In this document: piece by piece, positions 37,276 through 49,139 of the stretch
Layout: each line of letters opens with the position of its first letter
Position numbering within the stretch: position 1 is the stretch's first letter
Assembly: GCA_043228905.1 (NCBI GenBank)
Contig: JBHGNT010000005.1
Coordinates: forward strand, 1,860,001 to 1,924,000
Source: Azolla caroliniana
Taxonomy: Eukaryota > Polypodiophyta
Reading direction: 5' to 3'
Length of the DNA stretch: 64,000 nt
Made by a program: the position numbers and the translations under genes
Notes under the pieces: model-generated
Told to the model about the DNA's origin: nothing
Databases searched by the model: none
The model's input: the letters and a program-made list of their open reading frames with translations, nothing else

Positions 37276-40029
37276 TCATAAATGCAATGTAGATTTGAAC
37301 ATTTGCCTTCCAAGCTTGACATTACCCCAATTGTAACACGCACCCATTAGACTTCGGCACGTGACAGAATTCTGAACCAAAGACAACATTTGACATATCA
37401 ACATCGCTTCCTCTAAATGACCAGCTCGACCGAGAAGATCGAGAATGCAAGAATAATGTTTCCGTGTTGGCAATATTCCATAGTCACTGCTCATGACACC
37501 AACATACATATTACTTAGATAAACAAGACTTCCATGACTACATGCATTTAGAAGGCCAAGGAAAGTGACATCATCTGGACTGAAGCCTTGGACTTGCATT
37601 TCTTCGAAACACTTAACTGCATCTTGGCCTCGTTCACATTTGGCATGACCCATGATAAGCACATTCCATAACAAGGTATTCCGAGTTGGAAGCCAGTCAA
37701 ACACTTGCCGTGCTTTCTCAATCCATCCACTTTTTATGTACATGTTAATCAATGCATTCGCCACTCCGAGATGGGTTTCCAGAAACCCTCTCTTCACAAC
37801 CTCACCATGTATTTCATCTCCTTTTGCTATGGCTACAACATCACCACAAGCTTTCAAGGCATAAATGAACGTAACAGCATTTGGGGCAATACCCTCATGT
37901 TGCATATGTTCATAACATGAAATTGCATCATTACTACATTTTTCTTTGACGTAGCCGGCCATCAAGGAAGTCCATGAGACCACATCTTGAAGCCTAAGAT
38001 TTTCGAATACTTCTTGTGCCATCTGTGGTAAACCACACTTTCCATACATGTCTATTAATGCATTACTAACCACGGTTTTTGTTTCTTGGAACCCTCTTCT
38101 AGAAATCTCTGTATGAAAATCAGCAGCAATGTTAGAATACTCGAGAATAGCACATGCTTTTAAGCAATAGATAAAGGTCACGTGATCTGGCATGAAACCC
38201 TTTCGTTGCATCAAGTGGAAACATTCTAATGCATCCTTCCCGTGTTCATGTTTGGCATATCCCACAAGCAATGCATTCCAAGAGGATTTACTTAAAGTTG
38301 GAACCTTTTCGAACACTTCTTTCGATTTCAGAAGTTCTCCCAATTTCGAATACATATTGATTAAAGCATCACCAATGACAAAATCCTTTTGAAACAACCC
38401 ATTTCCAACAATTTCAGCATGCATAATACTGCCCTTGTATGTGTCCCCAACGTCACTGCAAGCTTTCAAGCCACAGAGAAATGTGGCAGCATTTGGGAGA
38501 GTTCCCTCTACTTGCATTCTTTTGAATAATATCGATGTTTCTATGCTCTGTTCTTGTTCACTATATGCCGACATAATAGTAGTCCATGATACCACATCTC
38601 GCTCTTGAACATTCTCAAACACTTCCCGTGCTTCAATAAGGGAATCACATTTACCGTACATATCAATTAACGCATTCTCTACAGCAACATCCCTGCCCAA
38701 GTAACCAAATTTCACAATTGTTATGTGTATCTCTTGACCCTTTGATGCAGAATTGATGTTAATGCAAGCTTTCAAACCACTTATGCATGTGATAGCATCT
38801 GGTGATACCCCCTCCATATGCATCTCGTCAAAGCAATTCAATGCTTCCTTGGCTACACCTTGGTTGACAAACCCTGCAATCAACGCATTCCATGATATTA
38901 CATCTCGGGATGGAAGCTTGTCAAATACCTCCAATGCTATTGCAAGTAAACCACATCTCGCATACATGTCTACTAGGGTGTTTCCCATTGCAGAATCTCC
39001 TTGTATCAAACCCCTCCTAAGAATCTCTTCATGGAGTTTCATGCCCTTATCTATGGCCTCAATGTTGGCACAAGCTTTCAAACTACAAAGAAATGTTGCA
39101 ACATTCGGAGTAACACCCTCAAGTTCCATGAGCTGTAAGCATTGAAGTGCTTCTTCACAACGATCATGTAATATATATCCCGAAATAAGGGCTGTCCATG
39201 AGATTATGTCTCGGGCCACAAGGTTATCAAACACCCTGTGTGCTTTTGCAAGAGACCCACATTTAACATACATTTCTATCAGAGCACTATGAAGAAAACA
39301 ATTTCTTTCCAACATCCCATTTCTCACAATCTGAACATGTATATCTTTGCCCACATCGATATTTTTGGTCATCCCACATGCTTTCAAGCCATAAACGAAT
39401 GTAATAGCATTCCGAGGGTATTGCATCTGTTTGAAATAATACAATGCATTGTCACCTTGTTCACATCTATTATACCCACCAATCAATGTGTTCCATACGA
39501 CTGTATTCCGGAATGGAAGCATTTCAAATACATATTGTGCTTCAACGAGTAAACCACGTTTGGCATACATATGTACCAAGTTACTTCCCACATAAAGATC
39601 TCTTCCAAGTAATCCCTTCTTATCGATCTCGATATGTATACGGTAACTCACTTCCAAATCATCTAACTCGCCAAGGACCCTCAACAGAGCAACAAATGTA
39701 TATCCATTCGGAATAAAGGCATCATCCAACATCCTGTGGTAAAGGATGAGAGCATGGTGGGGGTTCCCACATTCCGAATAGGCTTTGATAAGAGAATTCC
39801 AAGTACAAAGAGTTCTATGCGGGAGAACATCAAAAACCTTCTTTGCATCATCAATAAATCGAGCTTCAGCAAGCATTGACACGAGGTGATTGCCTATCCA
39901 GGAATGTGATTCGAACCCTTGTCCACACATGTAACCAAACAAACGGAATGCATAATATGGCTGGGTTCGATTCTTTCTACACCACTGTAAAAGCGATTCG
40001 AGGCCATCAATCGAAAGTCGAGGAAGCAT
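37276..40029 (-). CDS. PLS-class pentatricopeptide repeat protein
   Basis: Intronless 917-residue protein made almost wholly of PPR motifs arranged in ~101-residue P-L-S triplets, from about residue 40 to 870. Each triplet repeats the pattern VSWNALIAGY, ALKACG...GKEIH, and ALIDMYGKCG...A.EVFE. PLS proteins bind organellar RNA base by base and usually guide C-to-U editing or processing in mitochondria or plastids. The C-terminus (VTCRSLMGACYNWGNVKLGR) begins an E motif, but the frame stops about 15 residues later. There is no E+ and no DYW deaminase domain, so any editing role would need a DYW partner in trans. No strong presequence is obvious in MLPRLSIDGLESLLQWCRKN. The start ATG at 40029 is the first in the frame. 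Targets cannot be predicted reliably by eye. Confidence 0.95.
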   Translation of the reverse strand: MLPRLSIDGLESLLQWCRKNRTQPYYAFRLFGYMCGQGFESHSWIGNHLVSMLAEARFIDDAKKVFDVLPHRTLCTWNSLIKAYSECGNPHHALILYHRMLDDAFIPNGYTFVALLRVLGELDDLEVSYRIHIEIDKKGLLGRDLYVGSNLVHMYAKRGLLVEAQYVFEMLPFRNTVVWNTLIGGYNRCEQGDNALYYFKQMQYPRNAITFVYGLKACGMTKNIDVGKDIHVQIVRNGMLERNCFLHSALIEMYVKCGSLAKAHRVFDNLVARDIISWTALISGYILHDRCEEALQCLQLMELEGVTPNVATFLCSLKACANIEAIDKGMKLHEEILRRGLIQGDSAMGNTLVDMYARCGLLAIALEVFDKLPSRDVISWNALIAGFVNQGVAKEALNCFDEMHMEGVSPDAITCISGLKACININSASKGQEIHITIVKFGYLGRDVAVENALIDMYGKCDSLIEAREVFENVQERDVVSWTTIMSAYSEQEQSIETSILFKRMQVEGTLPNAATFLCGLKACSDVGDTYKGSIMHAEIVGNGLFQKDFVIGDALINMYSKLGELLKSKEVFEKVPTLSKSSWNALLVGYAKHEHGKDALECFHLMQRKGFMPDHVTFIYCLKACAILEYSNIAADFHTEISRRGFQETKTVVSNALIDMYGKCGLPQMAQEVFENLRLQDVVSWTSLMAGYVKEKCSNDAISCYEHMQHEGIAPNAVTFIYALKACGDVVAIAKGDEIHGEVVKRGFLETHLGVANALINMYIKSGWIEKARQVFDWLPTRNTLLWNVLIMGHAKCERGQDAVKCFEEMQVQGFSPDDVTFLGLLNACSHGSLVYLSNMYVGVMSSDYGILPTRKHYSCILDLLGRAGHLEEAMLICQMLSLVQNSVTCRSLMGACYNWGNVKLGRQMFKSTLHL

Positions 40030-40724
40030 CTCTTCTTCACGCAGGGATATGAATAAATTGCATTGCGGTTACACGATTCAGGGAGGAGGTCGAGTAACCG
40101 GGCTGAGCAATCCAGCAAGTCATTATAATGCTTGCCTGGATGTGCAGAGTTGTTTGTGCTGTGCATCATAGCTCTTCCAAGCAGTTGCAGTTACGGAGCT
40201 GATTGATCTAAAGCATACATCGCATACATCATAGCTTTTGTAGTGTAAATGCAGAAAGAGTTTGAAGGGCTCCTTTTTGTTCTTAGGGAGAGTGTTGTTG
40301 TGTAAAGGCTGAGTTGAGTGATTTGCCCCTTGGGGATATTTTGCTTTTCTTCTTCTTCTTCTTCTTCTTCTTCTTCTTCTTTTGTGGGAGCTTTGCTTGC
40401 ATTGGGGCAAAAGAGCTCACCATTCCATGTTTGAATTGAAATTCCTCCACTAATCAATATCTACCCACCATTCAACATTCATTCCATCTATGTTTCCCTA
40501 TTTTTTTGTTGGTGTAGGCAAAGGCTCACGAGGCAAGGGCAACCACCCCATATGAGAAAGCCTTCCTTGCCAATAACCCTCAACGCTAGTTAGTTAGTTA
40601 TACACGGGTCGTGTGTCTACACGATTGATTGGTAATGAGAGAGTATCATGCTTTTTCTTGTACGTGTAACGCTTCAACAACACGAGCTAAGAATAATTGT
40701 CGTGGACCGAGAAACTTAGAAAAT

Positions 40725-40742
40725 GGGGGGGGGGGGGGGGGG
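40725..40742. repeat. Poly-G run (18 G)
   Basis: Eighteen G followed by AGGGGG. It lies upstream of both the PPR and mtHSP70 genes and is a possible G-quadruplex. Confidence 0.9.
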
Positions 40743-41405
40743 AGGGGGATCCGATGAATGTGTGTGCCATTTATACAAATTAAACACGACCAGAAAAGAG
40801 GTTCATCGGGGGAGCCGAGATGGATGGATGGATGGATGGAAGAAGATGATGATTAATGGACGATGGTTGATGGTTGATGGTTGATGATGATGAAGGGACA
40901 TGGGATGATGGAATGATACACATATACATACACACACATGCATACATACATATACATATCACATGCATATATCACTCATGCATGCATACATACATTATTC
41001 GTACATAATATACTCGAATGCATTGCCAAACATAACGAATACGTATGTTATCAAAACATTCTTATGTTTCTTACATTAAATTTATTTATTTATAACCTTA
41101 TAATAAGTAATGAATACAAAAGTATGGTATTTACCATACTTCGTCGAGGGTGTTTAACATACTCGAAGGATTGAAGCATTCTCGAATGGGAAATGCACGT
41201 ATGGTTCATACTATGCTTGAAGTGATATGTACATATATATATATGCATACTGATACAGCAATGGGGGAATGAAGGAATGAATGAATGAATGAATGAATGG
41301 GAAGCCTCCTCTGCGCCTGCCCCTGCCCCTGCCCCTGCTGCTGTGTCTGAGAGAAGGAGAGAGAGAGAGAGACCTCCATCCATTTCCATTTTGTTTTTTG
41401 CATAT

Positions 41406-41414
41406 TTAGGGTTT
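41406..41414 (+). promoter_or_regulatory. Telo-box upstream of mtHSP70
   Basis: TTAGGGTTT, a perfect telo-box on the opposite strand (AAACCCTAA), 56-64 bp upstream of the ATG. The core is short, so chance occurrence is possible; an identical core occurs far from any gene near 50742. Confidence 0.45.
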
Positions 41415-41469
41415 GTCTCTGTTCTGGGTTTTTGAGAGCCACTCCCTCTCTCCACGTATTGCCATTGCC

Positions 41470-44400
41470 ATGGCTGCGCGATTCCTCCGACGTTCTCTTC
41501 TCCGCCACGCCACAACCTCCCCTTCCCGTCCTCTCCCGTGCCCTACCTCCGCCCCCTCTCGCCGCCTCTTCAACTCCAAAGCCTCGGCATCTGACATCAT
41601 CGGGATCGATCTCGGCACCACCAACTCCTGCGTCGCTGTCATGGAAGGAAAGGTATGTTGTATCATCAATACAATCCCAAAATTTGTTCAACGATTGTGC
41701 CAAAACATGTAGCTGTGTTTGCACTCCCTGTGATTATTTTCCAGTGTTTGTGCTGAATTATGTATGTATGTACATTCTTTGTGTCTCATCTGTGTGTGTG
41801 TGTGTGTGTGTGTGTTCCAGACTGCCCGAGTTATCGAGAATTCTGAAGGTGCCCGGACAACGCCTTCCGTTGTCGCCTTCACCACCAAAGGTGAGCGCCT
41901 CGTGGGCACGCCCGCCAAGAGGCAAGCCGTGACCAACCCCACCAACACCGTGTACGGTGCCAAGAGGCTTATAGGCCGTAACTTTGATGACCCGCAGGTC
42001 ACCAAGGAGATGAAGATGGTGTCGTACAAGATTGTGCGAGGTGCCAACGGAGATGCGTGGGTTGAGGCCGGTGGCCAGCAATACTCGCCTAGCCAGATTG
42101 GTGCCTTTGTCCTGACGAAGATGAAAGAGACGGCCGAGTCTTACCTTGGAAGGCCTGTGTCCAAGGCGGTCATCACTGTCCCAGCTTACTTCAACGATGC
42201 ACAACGCCAGGCCACAAAGGATGCTGGGCGAATTGCTGGGCTTGAGGTTGCGAGGATTATAAATGAACCTACTGCAGCCTCCCTCTCGTATGGTGCCGAT
42301 AAGAAGGAAGGAGTGATTGCAGTCTTTGATCTTGGCGGTGGGACTTTTGATGTATCTATTCTTGAAATCTCTGGTGGTGTGTTTGAGGTATGCTTCAAAA
42401 ATTTCTTGGTTTTCATCTAATTTGTTCTCTCCTCCGTCACCCTTAATGTTAGTATGATTTGCAAGTAATTGCGTTTTGTTCTTTGCATAGCATAATACCA
42501 TATGCAGCATATCTGATGCTCATTTCAAGGGCCTTTCTGCAAAACATTACAACAGTCTGAGATTCTAGTCTGTTTTTGTTGTTAGGCGGATGCCGGTTAA
42601 CTTCTCTGGTTCCTATGTATTCAGTTGCTGACATGAAAAAATATTCTTTGTCTTGTTTTCATATTCTCTCTAGTGTAGTTGATTATCGGTCTCATATTTG
42701 GAGCTGCTGTGGTTGATTTCTGTTGACTAAATATTCAAAGTGAAAATCACAAGAGTTAGTGGAAAATCTTGGTGACTGTTTTCAAACTGCTAATATTGAT
42801 TAATGCATAGTTATATACATAGGTAAGAAGATGCTATGTGAAACGTAATGTGGAAGTCACTATTCCATGTAATCTCCAACTCGCCTGTGTAAAGGGCTGA
42901 GTGAACATCTTATTATGCTGTGCTGCTGCAATGCAACCTATATTCAAGAATATTGATTTCAATTAGGTATGCTCAGTAGAGATGCCATACCAATGAGTCC
43001 ATGCTATGGTGAATTGGTTAATAAAATCTATACTCAATGATGAGCATTTATTGGATGGTGTAGATTCAGACATGGACTTATATTTATCAAGATATAACAT
43101 AAGTATAAGTTCCTATAACATTGCTGTTTTTCAGAGATGTTATCCTGCCAGAAAGCATTTGAATTTAATACTGCAGAAAGTTTCTGGATCAAAAATCAGC
43201 TGAACATCTTAGGATATTGAGTTTTCCATTTAAAAGTTTGTGGGGTCGATGCAATTAAGATGATTGTAGCTATTAGTCTTAAAAAGTGATTCCATCTTTT
43301 GAATACTCATTGTGCAGGTCAAAGCCACAAATGGTGATACCTTCCTTGGTGGTGAAGACTTTGACAATGCTCTGCTTCAGTATCTTGTTCAGGAGTTCAA
43401 GAAGGATCAGGGTCTTGATCTGTCAAGTGACAGAATGGCTATTCAAAGGCTTCGTGAAGCTGCTGAGAAAGCAAAGGTAGAATTGTCTTCTTCAACACAA
43501 ACCGATATCAACCTGCCCTTTATAACAGCTGATGCTTCCGGAGCGAAGCATTTGAACATCACCTTAACACGTTCCAAGTTTGAGTCTCTTGTCAATGATC
43601 TTATCGAAAGAACCAAGCAACCTTGCAAGGATTGTTTGAAAGACGCTGGGATCTCAGCAAGGGATGTGCATGAGGTCTTATTAGTTGGAGGAATGACCCG
43701 AATGCCCAAAGTTCAGGGGACAGTATCTCAGATATTTGGCAAAGAGCCGAGCAAAGGTGTGAACCCTGATGAATGTGTGGCCATGGGGGCAGCCATTCAG
43801 GGTGGAGTATTGCGCGGCGATGTGAAGGACCTGCTGCTATTGGATGTTACTCCTCTTTCTCTAGGAATCGAAACCCTTGGAGGGGTGTTCACGCGGTTGA
43901 TATCAAGGAATACAACTATTCCTACGAAGAAGAGTCAAGTGTTCTCAACTGCAGCTGATAGCCAGACACAAGTGGGTATTAAGGTTCTCCAAGGTGAACG
44001 TGAAATGGCATCAGATAACAAATTGCTCGGGCAGTTTGAACTTGTGGGAATCCCTCCGGCTCCTCGTGGTGTGCCTCAAATTGAGGTCACGTTTGATATT
44101 GATGCCAATGGAATTGTCAATGTATCTGCAAAGGACAAGGCCACAGGAAAAGAGCAGCAAATCACCATTCAATCGTCTGGTGGTTTGTCAGAATCTGATA
44201 TTGAAAAGATGGTGAAGGATGCTGAGCTATATGCACAAAAAGACAAGGAGAAGAAGAATCTAATTGATGCTCGGAATGAGGCCGACAGTACAATATATTC
44301 TACCGAGAAAAGTCTGAATGAATACAAGGACAAGTTGCAGTCGGATACAATTGAAGGAATTCAATCAGCAATTAGGGATCTTAGGGAAGTTATGGATTCA

Positions 44401-44553
44401 GAAGATGCTGATGCCATCAAGCAAAAGGTCAGTGCTGTACAAACAGCTGCTATGAAGATTGGTGAGACTCTGTCCAAACAGACTGGAGGAGCTTCTTCTG
44501 AAAGTGGTGAACAGGCCACTGAAGCAGAATATGAAGATGTGTCAAAGAAGTGA
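41470..44553 (+). CDS. mtHSC70: Mitochondrial heat-shock protein 70
   Basis: DnaK-type ATP-dependent chaperone of the mitochondrial matrix, which drives preprotein import and folding. Exons: 41470-41652, 41821-42387 and 43318-44553. Phases agree and give 661 residues. Seen: an Arg-rich, acid-free presequence ([20 protein letters not shown]) with a likely cleavage region RRLFNS; ATPase signatures [34 protein letters not shown] and [15 protein letters not shown]; the substrate-binding domain starting at about [18 protein letters not shown]; and an acidic tail ending [10 protein letters not shown], without the cytosolic EEVD. The bacterial-type sequence plus the presequence places it as the mitochondrial rather than plastid form. 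Intron 1 has a (TG)n run in place of a normal polypyrimidine tract. The gene appears intact. Confidence 0.97.
41791..41815 (+). repeat. (TG)12 before the intron 1 acceptor of mtHSP70
   Basis: A TG dinucleotide run ends five bases before the AG at 41819-41820, where a polypyrimidine tract would be expected. Confidence 0.9.
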
Positions 44554-47500
44554 GGATGCTGCTTAAAAATGTAATTGCTAGATTTTCGTGTTAGGTGTTA
44601 TGGCTGACGTAGATAATGACATGTTAAATATAAGCTGTATAGGTTACTGAAGATTTGGTGCCGTAGTTACCTTTTGCATCGTTTGGCAGATTGACATTTG
44701 TCAATGAAGAGTTCTATGTTTTATAAACTAAAGAGGATTCCAAATAATAGGGAATGGAATGTCGTCGATCAATGATAAATGAAAATGGTTAATTCTGTTG
44801 CAATACCCATACCACACAAAGAGTTAATTCACTTAAAGATTAAATGTGGCAATGCTTCAAAGTGGTGAGGTTGTATTTCTGCTGACCTTCATTTACCTAC
44901 TGAAAGTCTGCTATTAGATAATAACTTGTACTATTTAGATTTTGTCCAGTTTTATTAGTTCTCTATTTTTTCTTTGCTACTTATAATGAAGTTCTCTCTC
45001 TCTCTCATTACACAACACACGCCCATGCCCGTGCTGAAAGAAGAAGAAGATGGATGGATCATGCATTGTCCAATTGAGTCTTTTTAAAGATAGTAGAAAG
45101 CTTCAAATAGTTTTACCTCATTGACGTATTCTGCAGTCACAGATGGAAATGAATGAGGTGTCATGATTTCTTCTTTCTTGGATAAATTAAGGGTAGCATA
45201 TTTGTGAAGAGTTGGAAATGTTCGAAAACAGCTCCCTGTGAAATCTCTAGTCAAGTTGCAGATTAGTTTGTGGTGACGGAGAGAGTTGTTGAGCACATAA
45301 TATTGTAAAGAAACAAACCCACATCCTCTTAGAAGTGCATCAGAAGGAAGTAAAAATGTTCAAAACATATGCAAGTAAAATATTTTCTGGATGGATTTAA
45401 CATATTCAAAACATCACTAGAGGCTTTATTAAAGGTGATGACATGTATATTTTTGTACCATCAACATGATTGTGGATGATTTTGGCACCATTTATATAGT
45501 CTTCAGGATATTGAATACATATATTAAAATCTTCCATATTATATAGGTTGGAATCTGGTGCTATCAAGATACTATATCTACATACACATCATTATTTTCA
45601 ATGCGCGTCTCTAAGATAGCAATAATTTTGGACAAACTATTTCATTAATTTATTATTACATTTATGGCTCATGATGTATTGATTTGTGAATAGCATAATT
45701 ACAAACATAACCAGATTCTTGGACAGGTGAATGTGAAACTAGACTACTAGACTACTAGTGCGTCACACAATTTCTTTATTACTTCAACCATCAATCATTA
45801 AATATAAAATAAATGACCCTATGTTGACATATAGGCATGTTTTCACATTACAGATCCCACATTACAATGAATTGCTATATACCTCCAAATAACTCAAAAA
45901 ACAAATTTTTAAATTGAAATATAAACAGCTCAGTTCATCAAATGACCGAAGAAAACAAATCTGGAAACAATGGGGAATCAAGAATATCATGACACAAAAT
46001 ATTACATCCAGAAAAAGGATCAAAATGAGGATATGGAAAGTCAAAGGTCCAAGAAACGTCTTGTGATTTTCATTAGCATCTGCACATTAGTGAGGGTCTT
46101 TATTTCCTCTTTTACAAGAAAGAAAAAAGAAAAATAGCAAATGAGATTTCAATTGAAACTTCATAATAATGGTAAACATCATCAGCCAAGAACAGGAGAA
46201 AAATGTAGATACATGATTGATTTCCCCTGTTGTGTTGGCTTTCATATATCTCACCAATTGGTATAGAACAAATTCGTCAGTGTCTTGTGTGGTGTAATAA
46301 TAATGCCTATGAAGAATATGTCGCAATTATGGATACGTGATGTTTCAAAACCCTTGTGACTTTGATATCCATCGTAATTTGTTAACGAAGAAAAGCTCAC
46401 GTTAACATGAATAATAAATTAGGAAGTTGAAAAGTAAGATCGACAGATTCAAATCATTGTTATAATTGGCCCAGAAATGTATAGACAATTGAAGAGACAG
46501 GCTTTGGAATCTGGATGAGCTAGACAAGAGATTCTAGATTACATATAGATTAAGTTACGGCTTGTAGAAACATATTTTTTTAAGCAGTATGAAGTAGTCC
46601 GACATATGAAGAGACATGCTTTGGATGAGCTAGACGAGAGATTCTAGATTACATATAGATTAAGTTACAGCTTGCAGAAACATAATCTTTTAAGCGCATT
46701 GGTCAACTATACCACCTTATGTTGAAAGGTATATAAATATGTTTTCATGTCCAAAAGCAAGAACTATTGTAACAATGCATGCTGATGATACCTAGGAGAG
46801 AATGGAAGGATTGTGGAATATTGGGGTCAAGAAGACTGAAGTGATATAACAGCGAGTCTTACTATGAAAAGATAATCTTATTACGACAACATTAGACATG
46901 TGTCTTATTGGTATAGATGTACTTCACCTACTTGGAGCATATGCACTGGATAACGAAGATCTCTAGTTGCATACCGTAATTGTGATATCCAACACCATAG
47001 TCTCATTACTTTACACCCACGTGAAGATTCCATTAAGGTGCTCCCAATGAAATAAGTGTTTGCTTTGCCAATAGTGAAGGTAAAAGCTATTTAAGAAACA
47101 AGCTTGGTCATATATTGAAAAGTAGAGTATTTAAGCTTTGATACTTAGCCATGATGACGAAAACTAGTGAACTTTTTCATATGTTATTTCTAGTATCAGT
47201 CATAAAGGGTCATCTAAAGTTGCAGATTCACTCCCAACTTGAAATTTGCCCATGTTGCATTATTTGCTTGTAGGTATCTGAATTCATATTTTACTGTCTA
47301 TCTTTCTTACTACGACACAATTTGCATATACTTTGCTGAAGTTTATATCTATCCATCGTGATTCGCACCCACGGCTATGGCCAAGTTTTGTAAAAACATT
47401 TCATAACCTAACAAGGATGCAAAGCAATATGAACAAGTAATGTGGACAAGAAGGCATTGCATCTTCTTTTTTTACTTTTCAAATGTTATGACCTCAATAA

Positions 47501-47717
47501 GGTCATATATCTTCACATAAAGTAATGCAACATGTACTTCAGGTAGTACAAGCATAATAACAGAAAGAAACTTGGCTGCGATCGATAAGCTAGATGCATT
47601 TTTCTAACCAAATGAGCCTTTTGGTATACAATCCAAGATATAGGACTCAATCCAAAGAAAACAGAAAAAAAGAGGGTTCCTACGAGGAAGGTTTTTGAGC
47701 TATATTCCTCTTCCGAA
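44554..47717. other. Intergenic, mtHSP70 to tetraspanin (3' to 3')
   Basis: Convergent 3' ends. AT-rich DNA with no recognised gene. It contains a CT run at 44993-45006 and a ~90-bp direct duplication (46491-46695). Frames are short and unsupported. Confidence 0.55.
46491..46695. repeat. ~90-bp direct duplication
   Basis: Copies at 46491-46585 and 46608-46695 share GAAGAGACA, TTGGATGAGCTAGAC, and GAGATTCTAGATTACATATA followed by GATTAAGTTAC. They differ by a small indel and a few substitutions and are separated by about 22 bp. Confidence 0.85.
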
Positions 47718-49139
47718 CTAAGCATAGCCTCGCTTAATGTAATCCCGATTCTTTCTCACATTACGGAAAGCGCAACACCCGACGGAATAAACAACGATGA
47801 GGAAGACGAGGACCACGATGTTCACTTCAGCGACTCGCCTCCAATCCTTGTTAATGTTTTGTAGGACTCCAGCTTTGCAGGAGTTGCAACCAAAGCACAA
47901 GATGGTGTCATCGGTGTCATAAGTTGTGCAATCGTCGTCGCGCGATGGGGTTGTGCAGTTGTTCCAATACGTCGAATTCACAAATGAGCATCCACATGCT
48001 ACCGGAGGTTTGCAGCATCCACCCTACATTACATTTTTAGACATGAAAATTAGCACTATATTTACATAACAACCCACACACCCACATATTAATCAAAGAA
48101 TGCAATGTAACATCAACCTAATTTACCCATAAATAGCTACAGCTAATGCTTCAATGCAAAAAGAAAAAACTATCATAGACATGAATGCAACAGTTTCCAG
48201 ATGAATATGATCATGCTTCTTCCAAGTTCACCACAGATGCGTGTGGGATGTTAAATTTCCACAAACAAAGATCAGCATTTGCCTAAAAAGAATAACAAGA
48301 CATCACATATGAATGTTTGATATGATCTTGTGGATATGTTCAATACATCTATGATCTTGTGGATATGTCCAATACATACATCTATGATCTTGTGAATATG
48401 TCCAATGCATCTATGATCTTGTGGATATGTCCAATACATCGATGATCTTATGGGTATGTCCAATACATCTATGATCTTGTGGATATGTCCAACCGATACA
48501 TCTATCTCTAATAAGCAGCCCACATGTATCCAATTAATGCATACATAATCATGCATGCATGCATCTTTATACCTGCTGTCATACATAGATTTCCATGAAT
48601 GCACATATCTGTGATCAAATTTGCTATGAAAAGGCGCATACCTGTACAGGAGTAAGCGTGGAATTATTCAAATCCGCTGCAGATGTATACTTATCCCTCA
48701 GTTTATCACAGAACTTAGCTTCAACAAGACAACTCTGGATCTTATTCCAATTAGAAGTCACATTCATCTGATGGCGAAGCCAAGTGGAATAATCACCTAA
48801 CTTATACTCCTTATAACCTTTGTCTTTCACAAAATCTCCAGCAGTTTTGTTAGTGACAACGAAGGCAAAAACCGTGAAAACAAAGAGGAGCAAAATCAGC
48901 AAAAACATGATGATTAAGTAGACCCAAAGAAGGCAGGAAACCCTAAAACAAGAACCCACGAATCCAACTAAAGATAAAAGTAGAATGAATGTTCCTAGGG
49001 CTATAATGGGTACTTGCAGAAATCTATAACAGTCTGTGTCATGGTGCTTGGCTAGCCATATCCCTGTTCCTATGATGGGGAGAGAGAGGAGGAATGCGAT
49101 GAAATTAAGGGTGCCCACAAGGCTGTTGCTCACTGCCAT
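47718..49139 (-). CDS. Tetraspanin
   Basis: Four-pass membrane protein that organises plasma-membrane microdomains and is found on plant extracellular vesicles. Exons 49139-48642 and 48023-47718, in phase, give 267 residues. Seen: TM1 (LNFIAFLLSLPIIGTGIWLA), TM2 (VPIIALGTFILLLSLVGFV), TM3 (YLIIMFLLILLLFVFTVFAF), a large extracellular loop with the plant signature GGCCKPP at the exon junction plus further Cys (ACGCSF, WNNC, DDDC, LCFGCNSC), and TM4 (VNIVVLVFLIVVYSVGCCAF). It has a short cytosolic tail, NRDYIKRGYA. The layout resembles the TETRASPANIN7/8/9 group, but I cannot name the orthologue. The intron carries a 29-bp tandem repeat. Confidence 0.95.
48322..48503. repeat. 29-bp tandem repeat in the tetraspanin intron
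   Basis: Six units of the type ATGATCTTGTGGATATGTCC plus AATACATCT, starting at 48322, 48351, 48384, 48413, 48442 and 48471. Two units carry a 4-bp insertion. Units are nearly identical, so copy number is probably variable. Confidence 0.95.

Larger units (their letters stand above)
40030..41469. other. Divergent promoter region, PPR and mtHSP70
   Basis: 1.4 kb between two divergent ATGs. It contains (TTC)n at 40347-40381, an 18-base G run at 40725-40742, GGAT and GATG repeats at 40815-40890, ATAC/CATA repeats at 40920-40990, a GAAT-type repeat at 41274-41299, and a GA run at 41357-41371. TTCTCGAA at 41179-41186 is a two-unit heat-shock-type element. Long antisense frames here are low complexity and not genes. 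Confidence 0.55.

Noticed and set aside
41179-41186. TTCTCGAA as a heat-shock element of mtHSP70
   Set aside because: Only two properly spaced units; the third GAA unit is off by one base, so a functional element is not supported.
41758-42510. 250-codon frame antisense to mtHSP70
   Set aside because: Shadow of a highly conserved coding exon; no recognisable protein.
46700-47130. Possible copia-type pol remnant
   Set aside because: No frame gives RT, integrase or RNase H motifs; similarity only impressionistic.
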